The notes: generated by a model from the letters alone, not told the origin. A stretch of 64,000 bases of DNA from Parasedimentitalea psychrophila (GCF_030285785.1 NZ_CP127247.1:2999501-3063500); one strand, 5' to 3'; counted from the stretch's first letter, positions 9,590-18,010 are shown. Translations and numbers: made by a program.

Positions 9590-9780
9590 GCGGTAGACGA
9601 AGTAGACGAGATTTCCTTGACTTCGTGGGGCCGAATAGCGACGGCCATTCTAATCAGGTGAAACTCTTTTAAATGATTTAATTACAGTATGGTAGCGAGT
9701 CCGGCGCTCTCTATGAAAAACTCGTCTACTTCGTCTACCGCTGGAATTTTTCCGGTAGATGAATAGCTCTCATCTACCGG
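9590..9780. repeat. Inverted and tandem GTAGACGA motifs next to the satellite replication genes
   Basis: 9590-9610 holds GCGGTAGACGA followed by AGTAGACGAG; 9721-9741 holds its perfect 21-bp inverse complement. A second, shorter pair (CCGGTAGATGA at 9752-9762 and its inverse at 9770-9780) follows. In all, four GTAGACGA and two GTAGATGA units lie just beyond the 3' end of the VapE-like gene; one more partial copy (CGTCTACCGC) is at 12681. Clusters like this serve as replication-initiator sites (iterons) in satellites such as P4, or as terminators; here the role is inferred. The rest of 9333-9590 shows nothing. Confidence 0.6.
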
Positions 9781-9794
9781 ACTTATGTCATGTT

Positions 9795-11072
9795 TCAACC
9801 GGTGCGAACATAACGGGCCAGGCCTTTTCCCTCGCCGGATGTAAACTGGCCGTCGCGCTGATATCCTAAAGTTCTGAGAATGCCTGACACCCGCCTGGAT
9901 TCCCTTTGGGTCATCCGTTCCGCAGGAATTTCAAGCGCCTCTGCAAGGATAGATTTGCAGGCAACGGCCTCCCGCTCTTCACAATAGCTTTGGATTGCTG
10001 CCACCCAAGGGTCATCTTCTCCGCGCTCTGCCTGTTCCTGTGCTGCAACCTCGGCCACTTCTCCCGTCAGCCACCAGACTTCTTTGGAATTGTAGGCATG
10101 CACCGCCTCGGCCCAGAGCTGGTCACGGTCGCGACGGATGGCTTCGAGATCGATCTCTCCAGTCATGACCGGCCAAAACCGCCGGTTTCCGGTGGGATCG
10201 CGCAGGTAATCGTCGCGGTTCGTGGTGCCCACGAAGACGCAACGCCGCAGCTCTAACACCTCCGTACGCCCATAAGGCGGGCGGTAGCGTTCCTCCTACC
10301 GTGAAATGAAGGCTTTAGTTGCCTCAAAACTTGACCGACTCAGCGAGGCCAGTTCCGCCAGTTCGATGAGCCATTTTCCACGCAAGAACTGAGCTGCATC
10401 TTTGCTGGAAAGGTCCGGCAAGGCATCTCCGAAGAACTCCGAACCGGCAAGTATCCGCAACACCGAGCTCTTGCCACTTCCCTGCACCCCTTCGAGGATC
10501 AAGAAGCCATCGGCTTTGCAACCAGGCGAAAGCGCACGCGCTACTGCAGAGATCATCCAGCGCCGCCCGACCTCGAGAGCATAATCGCTTTCCTCAACGC
10601 CGAGATAGCGCATCAACCAGGAGGATAGTCGCGCTTGACGATCCCATTTCAGATTTCCCAACCAATAATTCAAAGGGTCGACCGAGTTGTCGGCCGCCAC
10701 GGCGTGAAACGCGTCCGTTATGGTGGCCCGGGCGGCGTCCGGAAAGCCGTTGTGGTTGCACCAGACTTGAGCATGAACAATATCTGTCTCGGTGATCTCA
10801 CGGGTCTCGAACCGTTGGCCGGTATCAGTCCCGGGAATTGGCCGATAAAGCATGTCACGGCGCAGGAAGCTGTCATGGCGCAGGCACCCGCGCCAATCAG
10901 TGTGATGTTCGAAGAGTGCAATGGCTGTCGCTGGGCACCAGACGGGCCGGTCCTTGCTGTCCCGGACAACCGGGATAGTGTCGTGATGGCGCATTGTTGA
11001 CGGCTTCTGAACCACCGGCGCTTTGATGCGGTTCTTTGCGGCGAATGCTTCCACTATCGTATCTTTAGTCAT
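9795..11072 (-). pseudogene. VapE-family / P4-type helicase with an internal amber codon
   Basis: A virulence-associated-E family protein, the D5/P4-like superfamily 3 helicase of phage satellites. From ATG 11072 (overlapping the upstream stop as ATGA) it reads through Walker A EGVQGSGKSS (near residue 195) and the following sensor region to a TAG at 10296-10298. The same frame continues without any shift: EERYRPPYGR, then VFVGTTNRDDYLRDPTGNRR, the conserved VapE motif, to a stop at 9795. Relatives usually have Q or another residue before EERYRPPYGR, so a single CAG-to-TAG change would explain it. The upstream part lacks the arginine-finger region and should be inactive unless the amber codon is read through. 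Confidence 0.85.
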
Positions 11073-11869
11073 TGGGCGCACCTATCACGCGCTGCATCGG
11101 CTTCGCCCAGAAACGCCAGAAGCTCAGAGCGCCGCCAGCGCGTGAGGCCTGCCACACGAAGCCGGGCATGCAAAGCTCCACTACGGGTCCTGCGCCAGAG
11201 GGTAGTCTGCGAAAGGTTAATGAAAAACGGCAAAATTGGAGCGTCGATCCTTGGTGCCTCAATCAAGATGAAATTCTTGGGGCTGGATGCCAGAAGCTCG
11301 ACTTGACCGCTCGGGTAAACTAGGCGATCGCCACAATGCGCAATCGCATGACCTTTACCGTCATGCCAAACCCCAATCGATCTCAAGTCAGCTCTACTCG
11401 GATCGAAAACGCCCTTCACGTTGCGTTGCTCGATAATCCAAAGACCAGCGACTTTTGGCGACCTTCCATTGTCCCTTGCCGGAAACAATGACCGGCACCA
11501 TTTTACGGTGTCCTTGCCCCTTCCCAGGAACAAGGCTTGAATACCTCGCCCTGGCTCAAGCGCCTCGGCTCTCATGTTCCGAAGTTGGCGTCTCGGCGAA
11601 ATGAAATAATAGACATTGGCATTGTGTCCCAAAGGGACGATCGGACTCGTGGGCACGCTATCCGGTCCTGTGGAGTTCGCGCCTTGTTCAGATATTGGAT
11701 CGAATACAAGGCCCGCTGCTGCCCTAGCAGTTTCCGGAGGCCCATTGTTACTTGTGACAACACGTTTCGCGTTTTTGAAAGCTCTCTGGATCGAATTGTC
11801 TTCCAGATCACGGCTGTTTCCTGCAAAACTGATGGAGGCGGGTGTCCCTAGAATATTCAGATTATGCAT
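11069..11869 (-). CDS. Primase-helicase N-terminal-like protein of a phage satellite
   Basis: A 266-aa protein resembling the N-terminal part of phage-type DNA primase/helicase proteins: SPIVPLGHNANVYYFISP, then RGIQALFLG, VFDPSRADLRSIGVWHD and HCGDRLVYPSG are family-like blocks. The helicase part that normally follows is absent, and here a separate VapE-like gene follows instead. The ATG at 11869 overlaps the end of the AlpA-like gene by 8 bp, which favours it over longer in-frame starts to 11962. It sits in a three-gene operon with AlpA and the VapE-like pseudogene. Assignment is by remembered family pattern and is moderate. Confidence 0.55.
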   Translation of the reverse strand: MHNLNILGTPASISFAGNSRDLEDNSIQRAFKNAKRVVTSNNGPPETARAAAGLVFDPISEQGANSTGPDSVPTSPIVPLGHNANVYYFISPRRQLRNMRAEALEPGRGIQALFLGRGKDTVKWCRSLFPARDNGRSPKVAGLWIIEQRNVKGVFDPSRADLRSIGVWHDGKGHAIAHCGDRLVYPSGQVELLASSPKNFILIEAPRIDAPILPFFINLSQTTLWRRTRSGALHARLRVAGLTRWRRSELLAFLGEADAARDRCAQ

Positions 11870-12062
11870 TTTTCTGACCCTCCACACGTTGCTCGATCCA
11901 AAGCTGAATGTCGCAAACTCTATAGCGTACAGAACGACCGAGCCGAACGATCGGCGGGCCATCGCCTCTCGTTACCGCCAACTCCAGAAACCGAACAGGG
12001 ACACCAAATTGCTCTTGCACATCTTTCCGCCGCAGCAGTCGAAGGCCTTCTATTGTAGTCAT
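11862..12062 (-). CDS. AlpA/excisionase-type helix-turn-helix protein
   Basis: A 66-aa MerR-like winged-helix protein: LLRRKDVQEQFGVPVRFLEL followed by GPPIVRLGRSVRYRVCDIQLWIEQR, the classic pattern of AlpA regulators and HTH_17 excisionase-like proteins. Such proteins control integrase expression and excision of P4-like satellites. It is the first gene of the operon with the primase-like and VapE-like genes, and overlaps the next gene by 8 bp. The likely cognate integrase is the P4-type pseudogene at 22755-23830, ten kilobases away. Confidence 0.8.
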   Translation of the reverse strand: MTTIEGLRLLRRKDVQEQFGVPVRFLELAVTRGDGPPIVRLGRSVRYRVCDIQLWIEQRVEGQKNA

Positions 12063-12350
12063 GCATTACTCCCATATTGATACCACTGTTGGAGGGCTGA
12101 GATGAACTTCACAGCTCACCTTGTGGTTTCGAATCACCCCGAGAGACATTTGTACAGTGGGGTATACCCCGCTAAACAAGCGCCCCCAGAAAACGCTCTG
12201 AATCTGGTAGAAAAAGGTATGCACATTCGGCTCTTACGGCGGATCAGAAGGCATGGAATAGTAACGGGGCCGAAAGCAGAGAAAGGATGAACAGAGGCTA
12301 ACACGGCTCTTGTGCCCAGCCTTTTCTTAGCCGACTACTTGTTCAATGCA

Positions 12351-12559
12351 TGGGACACTGGGACACATGCGGGACATCAGCATGTCCCAGGCATCCGATT
12401 GAAAGCAAACAATATTTCGGAAGAACACTTAATGTTACCTAATTATGGGACTTGTAGATTGAGAGAAAACTAAAATTTAGGGATATTGATATGCCAAATT
12501 CCAGTCCCAAGTGTCCCAGTCGCCAAAACCGGTGGAATTTCAAAGCCTTCGCTGGGACT
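12351..12559. repeat. Cluster of GGGAC/GTCCC sites upstream of the satellite operon
   Basis: At least eight GGGAC or GTCCC pentamers, most extended as TGGGACA or its inverse, occur in 210 bp: near 12352, 12360, 12371, 12384, 12448, 12504, 12513 and 12554. Some are in direct and some in inverse orientation. The stretch 12063-12764 contains no convincing gene, so this is a candidate control or origin region upstream of the leftward AlpA operon. Function is inference. Confidence 0.5.
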
Positions 12560-12764
12560 GGGTATGCGACAGGCTAGCGACGACGGTACAGGTTCTCGTC
12601 TGTCACGAACTGAAAGCAATCAAATGATGTGAGAGTGGCACGCTGCTATAGGCGCACAGAGCTGCTGGGCTTCGTGAAACCGTCTACCGCCAGGATCATT
12701 GAAGCACCGGTACATCCCAATAGTAACTAATGCTGCAGCACGCGCAATTCGACAAGAAGGGCGG

Positions 12765-12880
12765 TGGGTTCAACCGATGGTCGCAACACATGTTGCAAAA
12801 CTCCCTGTTGGGGCTTGATATTGCAAGGCCTTGTGCGGTTCTTCGTTGAGCTGACGGGCCACAGCGCTGGCGTCTGTCGG
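12765..12880 (-). pseudogene. IS30-family transposase C-terminal remnant
   Basis: Read on the minus strand this gives SAVARQLNEEPHKALQYQAP, the conserved end of IS30 transposases (usual form ARQLNERPRKTLQYQTP). Only about 35 codons remain. The preceding 12728-12760 resembles the start of the dispersed intergenic repeat. Confidence 0.7.
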
Positions 12881-12924
12881 CGCATCACTGATACATGGTT
12901 GTTGCAGCGACACCGCTATGGAGG

Positions 12925-14265
12925 ATGGGCGTGCGGAACGACATATCGGATTTACTTGGCTTCATTGGCCGAGAAGATGTCTGGCGCGATCGGCTGCAGG
13001 ACGTGGTTGCCGAACACCTGATGCCTGCACTCGAGGAATTTGACCTCGATGACGATGAACTTTCTGAACTTCTGGGGGAGCCGTGGCCTGGCGTGTTGTG
13101 GGGATGCGGGTTCGAGGATTTTCTTGGCCGTCGCTATGGCGAGGAAAACATCGTCGATCTATATCTCAAACGGCGTGGCTGGAAGGAAACGGCGCTAAAC
13201 CGAGAGTACTTTGCGGCGCTGCGTGATACGCCCGTCAGCCTTTATGAAGTCAGTAATGTGAAGCCGGGCGTGTCAATGGTGCTGCAAGACCTACTCGGTG
13301 GAGCAGAGCCCGTGAGTGTTCTCGAACAATCTGCCACGCGTTCGCTAAAAAAATGGGACCGGATTGCGGTCCGCATTCTGGCCGGACGCGATCTCCATGT
13401 CCTTTCGGGCGCATTACTGGCGTTCTCGGAAGACGCCGTGGAGCTGCTGTTTGATGGATTGCGTGGTGCGCTGAAATTGAAAAAGCGCGATGCAATGCGG
13501 CTTACCACGGATCAACTACAGGGCTGCACTCCGGTGTTCACCAGCGCCTGGCTGTTTACCGCGCTGCCGCGCGCTATGTTCCCGCCGCAGCCAACGTTCT
13601 GCAACTCGGATGGTGATGACATAATGTTTCACGACTTACGATTTCCGTTTGCAGCAGGTGTGACACAAAAGGACGTTGCCGCTTGTCTGGACGGAGTCAG
13701 AAATTTCCTTCCCGAGGGACCGCGCTTCTGGACCTGGCTTGTTCCACCTCGAACCCGGCCGCGCAAAAAGGCGAGCGGCATAATGCTGGATTCGCAGATG
13801 GCGGACGGTACAGTGCTGGGGTCTCTTGAGCTGAAAGGCAAGTCGCTGCTGGTCACGGTAAATTCGGTTGCGCGCGCAGCGAAGGTCGAAGCGTTGATGA
13901 CAAAAGCGGCGGGGGAACGCCTGAAGCGACCAATGACCACCATCCGCACTGTCGAACAGATGATGGCTGAGGAAGGCCCCGAACAGCCACGGGAAGGCGA
14001 CGACGAGGTTCCACCGCAGATTGCCCGGCAAATCACTCACGACTATTTGGACAAGCACTATCGCGAGACCTTGGACGCGCCGGTGCCTGCATTGGGTGGG
14101 AAGTCGCCCCGCCAAGCCGTGCGCAGTGAGAGTGGCCGCGAGGAAGTGTTGCAGTGGCTGAAGCTGCTCGAGAACCGGAGCGCCAAACATGATGATGCAG
14201 CTATCGGCGAGTATGACTTCGGCTGGATGTGGGCTGAACTCGGGCTGCAGGACCACCGAAAATGA
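12925..14265 (+). CDS. Hypothetical protein, 446 aa, acidic, unknown function
   Basis: I do not recognise the whole protein. From the ATG at 12925 it is soluble, acidic at the N-terminus (EEFDLDDDELSELLGEPWPG) and has no signal peptide or membrane segment. The C-terminal 70 residues form a recognisable block (ALGGKSPRQAV, GREEVLQWLKLLEN, YDFGWMWAELGL) that I have seen at the end of uncharacterised alphaproteobacterial proteins, and that resembles the G-(K/R)-(S/T)-P-R-(E/Q)-A pattern of MbcA/ParS-type toxin-binding domains. An in-frame ATG at 12895 is possible but reads into IS30 remnant. It stands alone, between transposase remnants and dispersed repeats, so it is probably accessory cargo. 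Confidence 0.6.
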   Translation: MGVRNDISDLLGFIGREDVWRDRLQDVVAEHLMPALEEFDLDDDELSELLGEPWPGVLWGCGFEDFLGRRYGEENIVDLYLKRRGWKETALNREYFAALRDTPVSLYEVSNVKPGVSMVLQDLLGGAEPVSVLEQSATRSLKKWDRIAVRILAGRDLHVLSGALLAFSEDAVELLFDGLRGALKLKKRDAMRLTTDQLQGCTPVFTSAWLFTALPRAMFPPQPTFCNSDGDDIMFHDLRFPFAAGVTQKDVAACLDGVRNFLPEGPRFWTWLVPPRTRPRKKASGIMLDSQMADGTVLGSLELKGKSLLVTVNSVARAAKVEALMTKAAGERLKRPMTTIRTVEQMMAEEGPEQPREGDDEVPPQIARQITHDYLDKHYRETLDAPVPALGGKSPRQAVRSESGREEVLQWLKLLENRSAKHDDAAIGEYDFGWMWAELGLQDHRK

Positions 14266-14454
14266 GGGGCATTCTCAGGAACCCCGTTCAAGATTTGGCG
14301 GGGCACGGATCGGCCTCGTCTGCTGGCCGACGACGACAGCCGTGAGAATGCTGCACTGAGCACGAATGGCCGGTCTGCGGAAACTGCACCGCAGCACCAG
14401 ATCGACATGCGAAAGTCCGGTCATGGCCTTTCTTGACGGTGATGGAAGAGGTGA

Positions 14455-14562
14455 GTGTTCCGATTGCTGCACCACGCACATTTCGGCATTAAGGGCGGAG
14501 AACTGCCGTTCGCTGCGTTTCGCGTCAATGTCTGCAGTGCGGCGCGGTTTCACAGCCGGTAG
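14455..14562 (+). repeat. Dispersed intergenic repeat, copy
   Basis: Starts GATTGCTGCACCACGCACA, continues TTTCGGCATTAAGGGCGG, then CTGCCGTTCGCTGCG and CAATGTCTGCAGTGCGG. It matches 15174-15282, 17907-18010 and 20968-21072 (same strand) and 20757-20960 (inverse) at many positions. No coding capacity. 14270-14455, just upstream, holds nothing else recognisable. Confidence 0.65.
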
Positions 14563-14789
14563 GGTGCGCAGAGATACTAATTGCCTGCCAGCTTGCAAGG
14601 CTCTCAACTGATATATTGACCCACATAAGGGCGCTGAGATGGTCCTTGAGAACACCCCTACAAGTGGCGTGCATGAACCTAAGGTCGCTCTGGCCGCCTC
14701 TCTGGGGATCAAAAGCTTGATTTCGGCACAGCTAGTCTTGTCTATTGGCGACGAAGACTATTTGAATTGTGCAATCAAGGAGAAATATT

Positions 14790-15029
14790 ATGAACACTAA
14801 ATCATTTCGCCCAGGCACCGATATCGAAATCAGGATCCACGACGGGATTGTAGGTGCCATCATATTGCTTAGCGTCGTTCTCGGCATGATGGTCAACCCC
14901 ATCTGGTTCTGGTTGGCGGGATTAACCGCAGCCGTCATGTTCAGTAGTGCCTTTACCGGTTTTTGCCCAGTCCACTATGTGCTTTGCAAGATATACCCAA
15001 TTACACCCGACAAAGACTCTACTTCGTAA
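14790..15029 (+). CDS. DUF2892 (YgaP-like) small membrane protein
   Basis: A 79-aa protein with two adjacent hydrophobic helices (IVGAIILLSVVLGMMV and FWLAGLTAAVMFSSAF) followed by the family motif GFCPVHYVLCKI with two cysteines. This is the DUF2892 fold found in YgaP and often linked to rhodanese or persulfide handling. The ATG at 14790 has AAGGAG eight bases upstream, which decides it over a longer frame from 14769. No sulfur gene is adjacent; the gene stands alone between dispersed repeats. Confidence 0.8.
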   Translation: MNTKSFRPGTDIEIRIHDGIVGAIILLSVVLGMMVNPIWFWLAGLTAAVMFSSAFTGFCPVHYVLCKIYPITPDKDSTS

Positions 15030-15109
15030 TTTTGGGCTTTTCCTGTCCACCGGGTGGGTTCTCACTTACATGCTGCACTACGCACAAATGGCTTACAAGG
15101 GCTCTGACC

Positions 15110-15282
15110 GGCCATTCGCCGCAGTGGCCACGAAGGTCCGCAAAGGGCCGTTAGTGACCGTGAGGGGAGAGGGAAGTGGCCTGATTGCTGCACCAAGCAC
15201 ATTTCGGCACAAAGGGCGCACAGCCGCCATTCGCTGCGCTTCGCACCAATGCCTGCTGTGCGGTGCGGTTTCAACCGGCGGA
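15110..15282 (+). repeat. Dispersed intergenic repeat, copy
   Basis: The fullest copy. First part CGGCCATTCGCCGCAGTGG, then CACGAAGGTCCGCAAAGGGC; second part GATTGCTGCACCAAGCACAT, then AAAGGGCGCACAGCCGCC, ATTCGCTGCGCTTCGC and TGCCTGCTGTGCGG. Same order as in 17830-18010. Confidence 0.7.
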
Positions 15283-15309
15283 CGCAACACAGGCCTCAAA
15301 TTTCTCTGC

Positions 15310-15960
15310 TGGTGTCTGATATTGCAAGGTCTTTCTAGGCCGCTCGTTGAGTTGGCGTGCGACAGCGCTGAGTTTGGCTTGGCTGAAGCCAGATATATCA
15401 GTGCCTTTGGGGAAGTACTGTCTGAGAAGGCGGTTGGTATTTTCGTTGCTCCCGCGTTACCACGGAGACTGAGGATCGCAAAAATAGACATCGATATTCG
15501 TGGCGATGGTGAGTTTTCGATGCCCCGCCATCTCTGATCCGCGATCCCAAGTCAGAGATTTATAGAGCTCCTTGGGAAGCTTTCGTGCTTGTTTTATCAG
15601 GGCTGTCGTCACGCTCTGGGTGTCCTTGTTCGCGACCTTGGCCAGCATCACGAAACGGGAATGGCGTTCAACCAGCGTCGCGATGTAGCTGTTGTTCGAT
15701 CCTGCGATCAAATCGGCATCCTATTAGCTGACAGGTGATGCTTGCATCACCGAGAGGCCAGTGGCCGGGAACGGCACGATCTTCGACCTCAGCCGGGCGG
15801 TCGCTAATCGAAACAGCATTTTTGATTTTGCGCAACTCAAGGCCCTTTTGAGTGGTGTGTCTGGAGCGTCGGATCGCACGTGGGCTGCGCAGACATTCCT
15901 GTAATTCCTTCTTTAAAACCCCTCGGGTTTGGACATAGAGGCTGCGATATATCGTTCTCC
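15310..15960 (-). pseudogene. IS30-family transposase, multiply disrupted
   Basis: On the minus strand most of an IS30 transposase can be followed: YRSLYVQTRGVLKKEL, RPAEVEDRAVPGHW, LIAGSNNSYIATLVERHSRF, NIDVYFCDPQSPW, then GSNENTNRLLRQYF and ARQLNERPRKTLQYQTPAEK. It is broken by a TAA replacing the glutamine of the SPWQRGSN motif near 15465, by a short palindromic insertion at 15721-15757 (within GHWxxDLIAGS), and its 5' end is lost where a second palindromic element and the IS3 element 15985-17215 begin. Not functional. Confidence 0.85.
15721..15757 (-). repeat. Short two-hairpin element inserted in IS30 (37 bp)
   Basis: On the minus strand: CCTCTCGG, inverted repeat TGATGC/GCATCA with loop AA, then CCTGTCAG and a short tail. 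It interrupts the sequence between GGCCACTGG and GATGCCGAT, which when rejoined restores the IS30 motif GHWxxDLI. Confidence 0.65.
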
Positions 15961-15984
15961 TCTCGGGACATTGCTGCGCAATAC
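15959..15984 (+). repeat. Short two-hairpin element, truncated at the IS3 left end
   Basis: CCTCTCGG then GACATTGCTGCGCAAT matches the first two thirds of the 41-bp element at 24585-24625. It stops exactly where the terminal repeat of the IS3 element (TGGACCTGTC) starts, so the insertion sequence appears to have cut it. Confidence 0.55.
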
Positions 15985-16022
15985 TGGACCTGTCCCGCTT
16001 TCGTTCCGCCCCTTGTGCTCAT

Positions 16023-16880
16023 TTAGGCGGCGATCTTTTCAAAAGCCAAGGGACTTTTCCAGCCTAATGCCGAGTGTCTCCGGCGGGGATTATAGAACCC
16101 ATTAATGTACTCGAAGATGGCGATCTCAGCAGCCCTGCGGGTTTGCCAAGAGTGCCGCCAGATCAATTCCGCTTTGATGGTTTTGAAGAAGGTTTCCATT
16201 GCGGCGTTATCATAGCAATTACCCTTGCCGCTCATGGATACCTTGAAGCCATACCGGCGCAGGATTTTCTGGTAATCCTGCGAGCAATATTGGCTGCCCC
16301 TATCAGAATGATGGATGCATCCTTTGGGCGGCCTGCGCAGGGTTATGGCCATGTTCAGCGCCCGTATGGCCAGATCGCGCTTCATCCGGTTGCTGACAGC
16401 CCAACCGACCACGCGCCTGGAGTACAGGTCCAGAACCACGGCCAGATAGAGCCAGCCCTCGCGGGTCCAGATGTAGCTGATATCAACAACCCATTTTTGA
16501 TTGGGTCGATCTGCTGAGAAGTTCCGGTTCAGCAGGTTTGGCGTGATGTTGAACTTGTGATTGCTGTCCGTTGTGGCCTTGTACTTACGGGTTCTGACAA
16601 CAGATATGCCGTTCTGGCGCATCAATCGGCCGACACGGCGGTGACCAATATCCAGACCAAGCTCTTTCAGTTCTTCGACCATTCTCGGTCGGCCGTAGCT
16701 CTGCAAACTCAGGCGGTGCTGCTCCCGGATGTGGGCCAACAGAACCATATCCCCACGTTGACGCTGGCAGGCAGGGCGTTTGCGCCAGGCTCGGTAGCCA
16801 CGTGGGGTGACATCCACAATCCGGCAAAGTCGCTCTGTGGGAATGCTATTGCGGTGCTTTTCAACAAATGAAAACCTCAT
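16023..16880 (-). CDS. IS3-family transposase OrfB
   Basis: A 285-aa integrase-core transposase, uninterrupted. DDE residues: D in KWVVDISYIW, D in CIHHSDRGSQY, E in NAAMETFFKT, followed by the usual FYNPRRRHSALGWKSP tail. It overlaps OrfA by 4 bp in the -1 frame; the A7 run within the C-terminal OrfA region (LLKKATIFF, near 16907-16913) is the probable frameshift site. Expected to act as an OrfAB fusion. Confidence 0.9.
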   Translation of the reverse strand: MRFSFVEKHRNSIPTERLCRIVDVTPRGYRAWRKRPACQRQRGDMVLLAHIREQHRLSLQSYGRPRMVEELKELGLDIGHRRVGRLMRQNGISVVRTRKYKATTDSNHKFNITPNLLNRNFSADRPNQKWVVDISYIWTREGWLYLAVVLDLYSRRVVGWAVSNRMKRDLAIRALNMAITLRRPPKGCIHHSDRGSQYCSQDYQKILRRYGFKVSMSGKGNCYDNAAMETFFKTIKAELIWRHSWQTRRAAEIAIFEYINGFYNPRRRHSALGWKSPLAFEKIAA

Positions 16881-17152
16881 TTGCTTTGGTCCGCAAAGAA
16901 GATTGTTGCTTTTTTTAGCAGCTCCCTCTCCTCACGTAGAAGGCGGTTTTCCCGGCGAAGGCGCTCGTTCTCATTGGCCAGTTCCTGATCCTCTTTCGAA
17001 ACAACGTCCGCGTCACGATAGGTTCTGATCCACTTGCACAGGGTGGACATACCAACCCCAAGATCGGAGGACACCTGTCGGCGGGTCAGCCCGCTGGTCA
17101 GTGCGATCCGCACTGCGTCGCGTTTGAATTCTTCGGATGATCGTGGTGCCAT
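16877..17152 (-). CDS. IS3-family transposase OrfA
   Basis: A 91-aa protein with the IS3 helix-turn-helix (SSEEFKRDAVRIALTSGL, then QVSSDLGVGMSTLCKWI) and a coiled-coil with repeated leucines (NENERLRRENRLLREERELL). GGAGAT precedes the ATG. It binds the element's ends and is fused to OrfB by frameshifting. Confidence 0.9.
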   Translation of the reverse strand: MAPRSSEEFKRDAVRIALTSGLTRRQVSSDLGVGMSTLCKWIRTYRDADVVSKEDQELANENERLRRENRLLREERELLKKATIFFADQSK

Positions 17153-17215
17153 GGTGTATCTCCTTTGGGGCAGAATATGCTCTCAAAGGGGCGGAACAAT
17201 ACCGTGACAGGTCCA

Positions 17216-17805
17216 GCCCGTTTGAAGAAGAGCGTGCGCAGGAGCTGGCCGAGGCTGGCTATGTTGTGCTTGCGGTCGATTATTACGGCGATGGCAAACG
17301 AGCAACCAGTAAGGAGAACGCATTTGCCATGATGGGGGAGTTGAATTCTGATCGAAGTCTTCTGGCTCGACGCATGATCTCAGCTCTTAATGAACTCAAG
17401 CGCCAAAAATCCGTTGATTCCGAACGCATTGGCGCGATGGGCTATTGCCTTGGTGGCAAAGCCGTTCTTGATCTCGCCAGAACTGGCGAGAAATTTGAGG
17501 CTTGCGTGTCTTTACATGGGGTCTATGACGCTCCGCCCAACTCTGTATCATCTATCGTTCCGTCCTTACTTATCCTCCACGGCTGGGAGGACCCACTTGC
17601 AACTCCGGATAACTTCGTATCGCTCGCTTCAGAACTTACATCGAAGTGCCAAGATTGGCAGATGCTATCTTTCGGACATACAGGCCATGCGTTTACCAAT
17701 CCAAATGCTCAAGAGCCCGACGAGGGTATGGCATATAGTCAACGCGCAACCCGCCGATCATGGAATGCGCTGACTGACTTTTTCCACGAGAAACTCGGAA
17801 ATTGA
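17216..17805 (+). pseudogene. Dienelactone hydrolase family protein, 5'-truncated by IS3
   Basis: About 196 residues of an alpha/beta hydrolase of the DLH family remain: nucleophile elbow GYCLGGK with catalytic cysteine, aspartate in HGWEDPLA, histidine in GHTGHAFTNP. The frame runs open into the IS3 end, but the first 30-50 residues of the family (including the first strand and start codon) are missing, so the IS insertion removed the start. The catalytic triad is complete, so a fusion product could only be made by chance from a start inside the IS (17137). Confidence 0.8.
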
Positions 17806-17829
17806 CAGTAAGATAGTTTGTAGGTTTGG

Positions 17830-18010
17830 GCTCGAACCTGCCCTTCGCCGCAGTAGTCACGAATGGCCGCAAAGGGCCGAAAACAACCGTGATGGACGAG
17901 TGAAAGGGCCCAATTGCTGCACCATGCACATTTCGTCACTAAGAGCGGGTTCCGGACCTTCGCTGCGGTCAACTCCAACGGCAGCAATGCGCAGATTGCG
18001 ACCTTTGCAA
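17830..18010 (+). repeat. Dispersed intergenic repeat, copy
   Basis: GGGCTCGAACCTGCCCTTC, GCCGCAGTAGTCACGAATGG, CCGCAAAGGGCCG, then ATTGCTGCACCATGCACAT, CACTAAGAGCGGG, CCTTCGCTGCGGTC and GGCAGCAATGCGCAG. Same two-part layout as 15110-15282. Pieces of the same family (CGAACGGCC, TTCGAGCCC) continue through 18011-18170; no gene is present up to 18310. Confidence 0.65.

Larger units (their letters stand above)
15985..17215 (-). mobile_element. IS3-family insertion sequence (1231 bp), second type
   Basis: Bounded by inverted repeats: left TGGACCTGTCCCG with TTCCGCCCCTT further in, right the inverse (AAGGGGCGGAA ... GACAGGTCCA). It contains intact overlapping OrfA and OrfB on the minus strand. 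Unlike the 1192-bp IS it is a single copy here. Its right end joins directly to the truncated dienelactone hydrolase gene and its left end to a cut palindromic element in an IS30 remnant; no target duplication is visible, so a deletion may have followed insertion. Confidence 0.88.
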
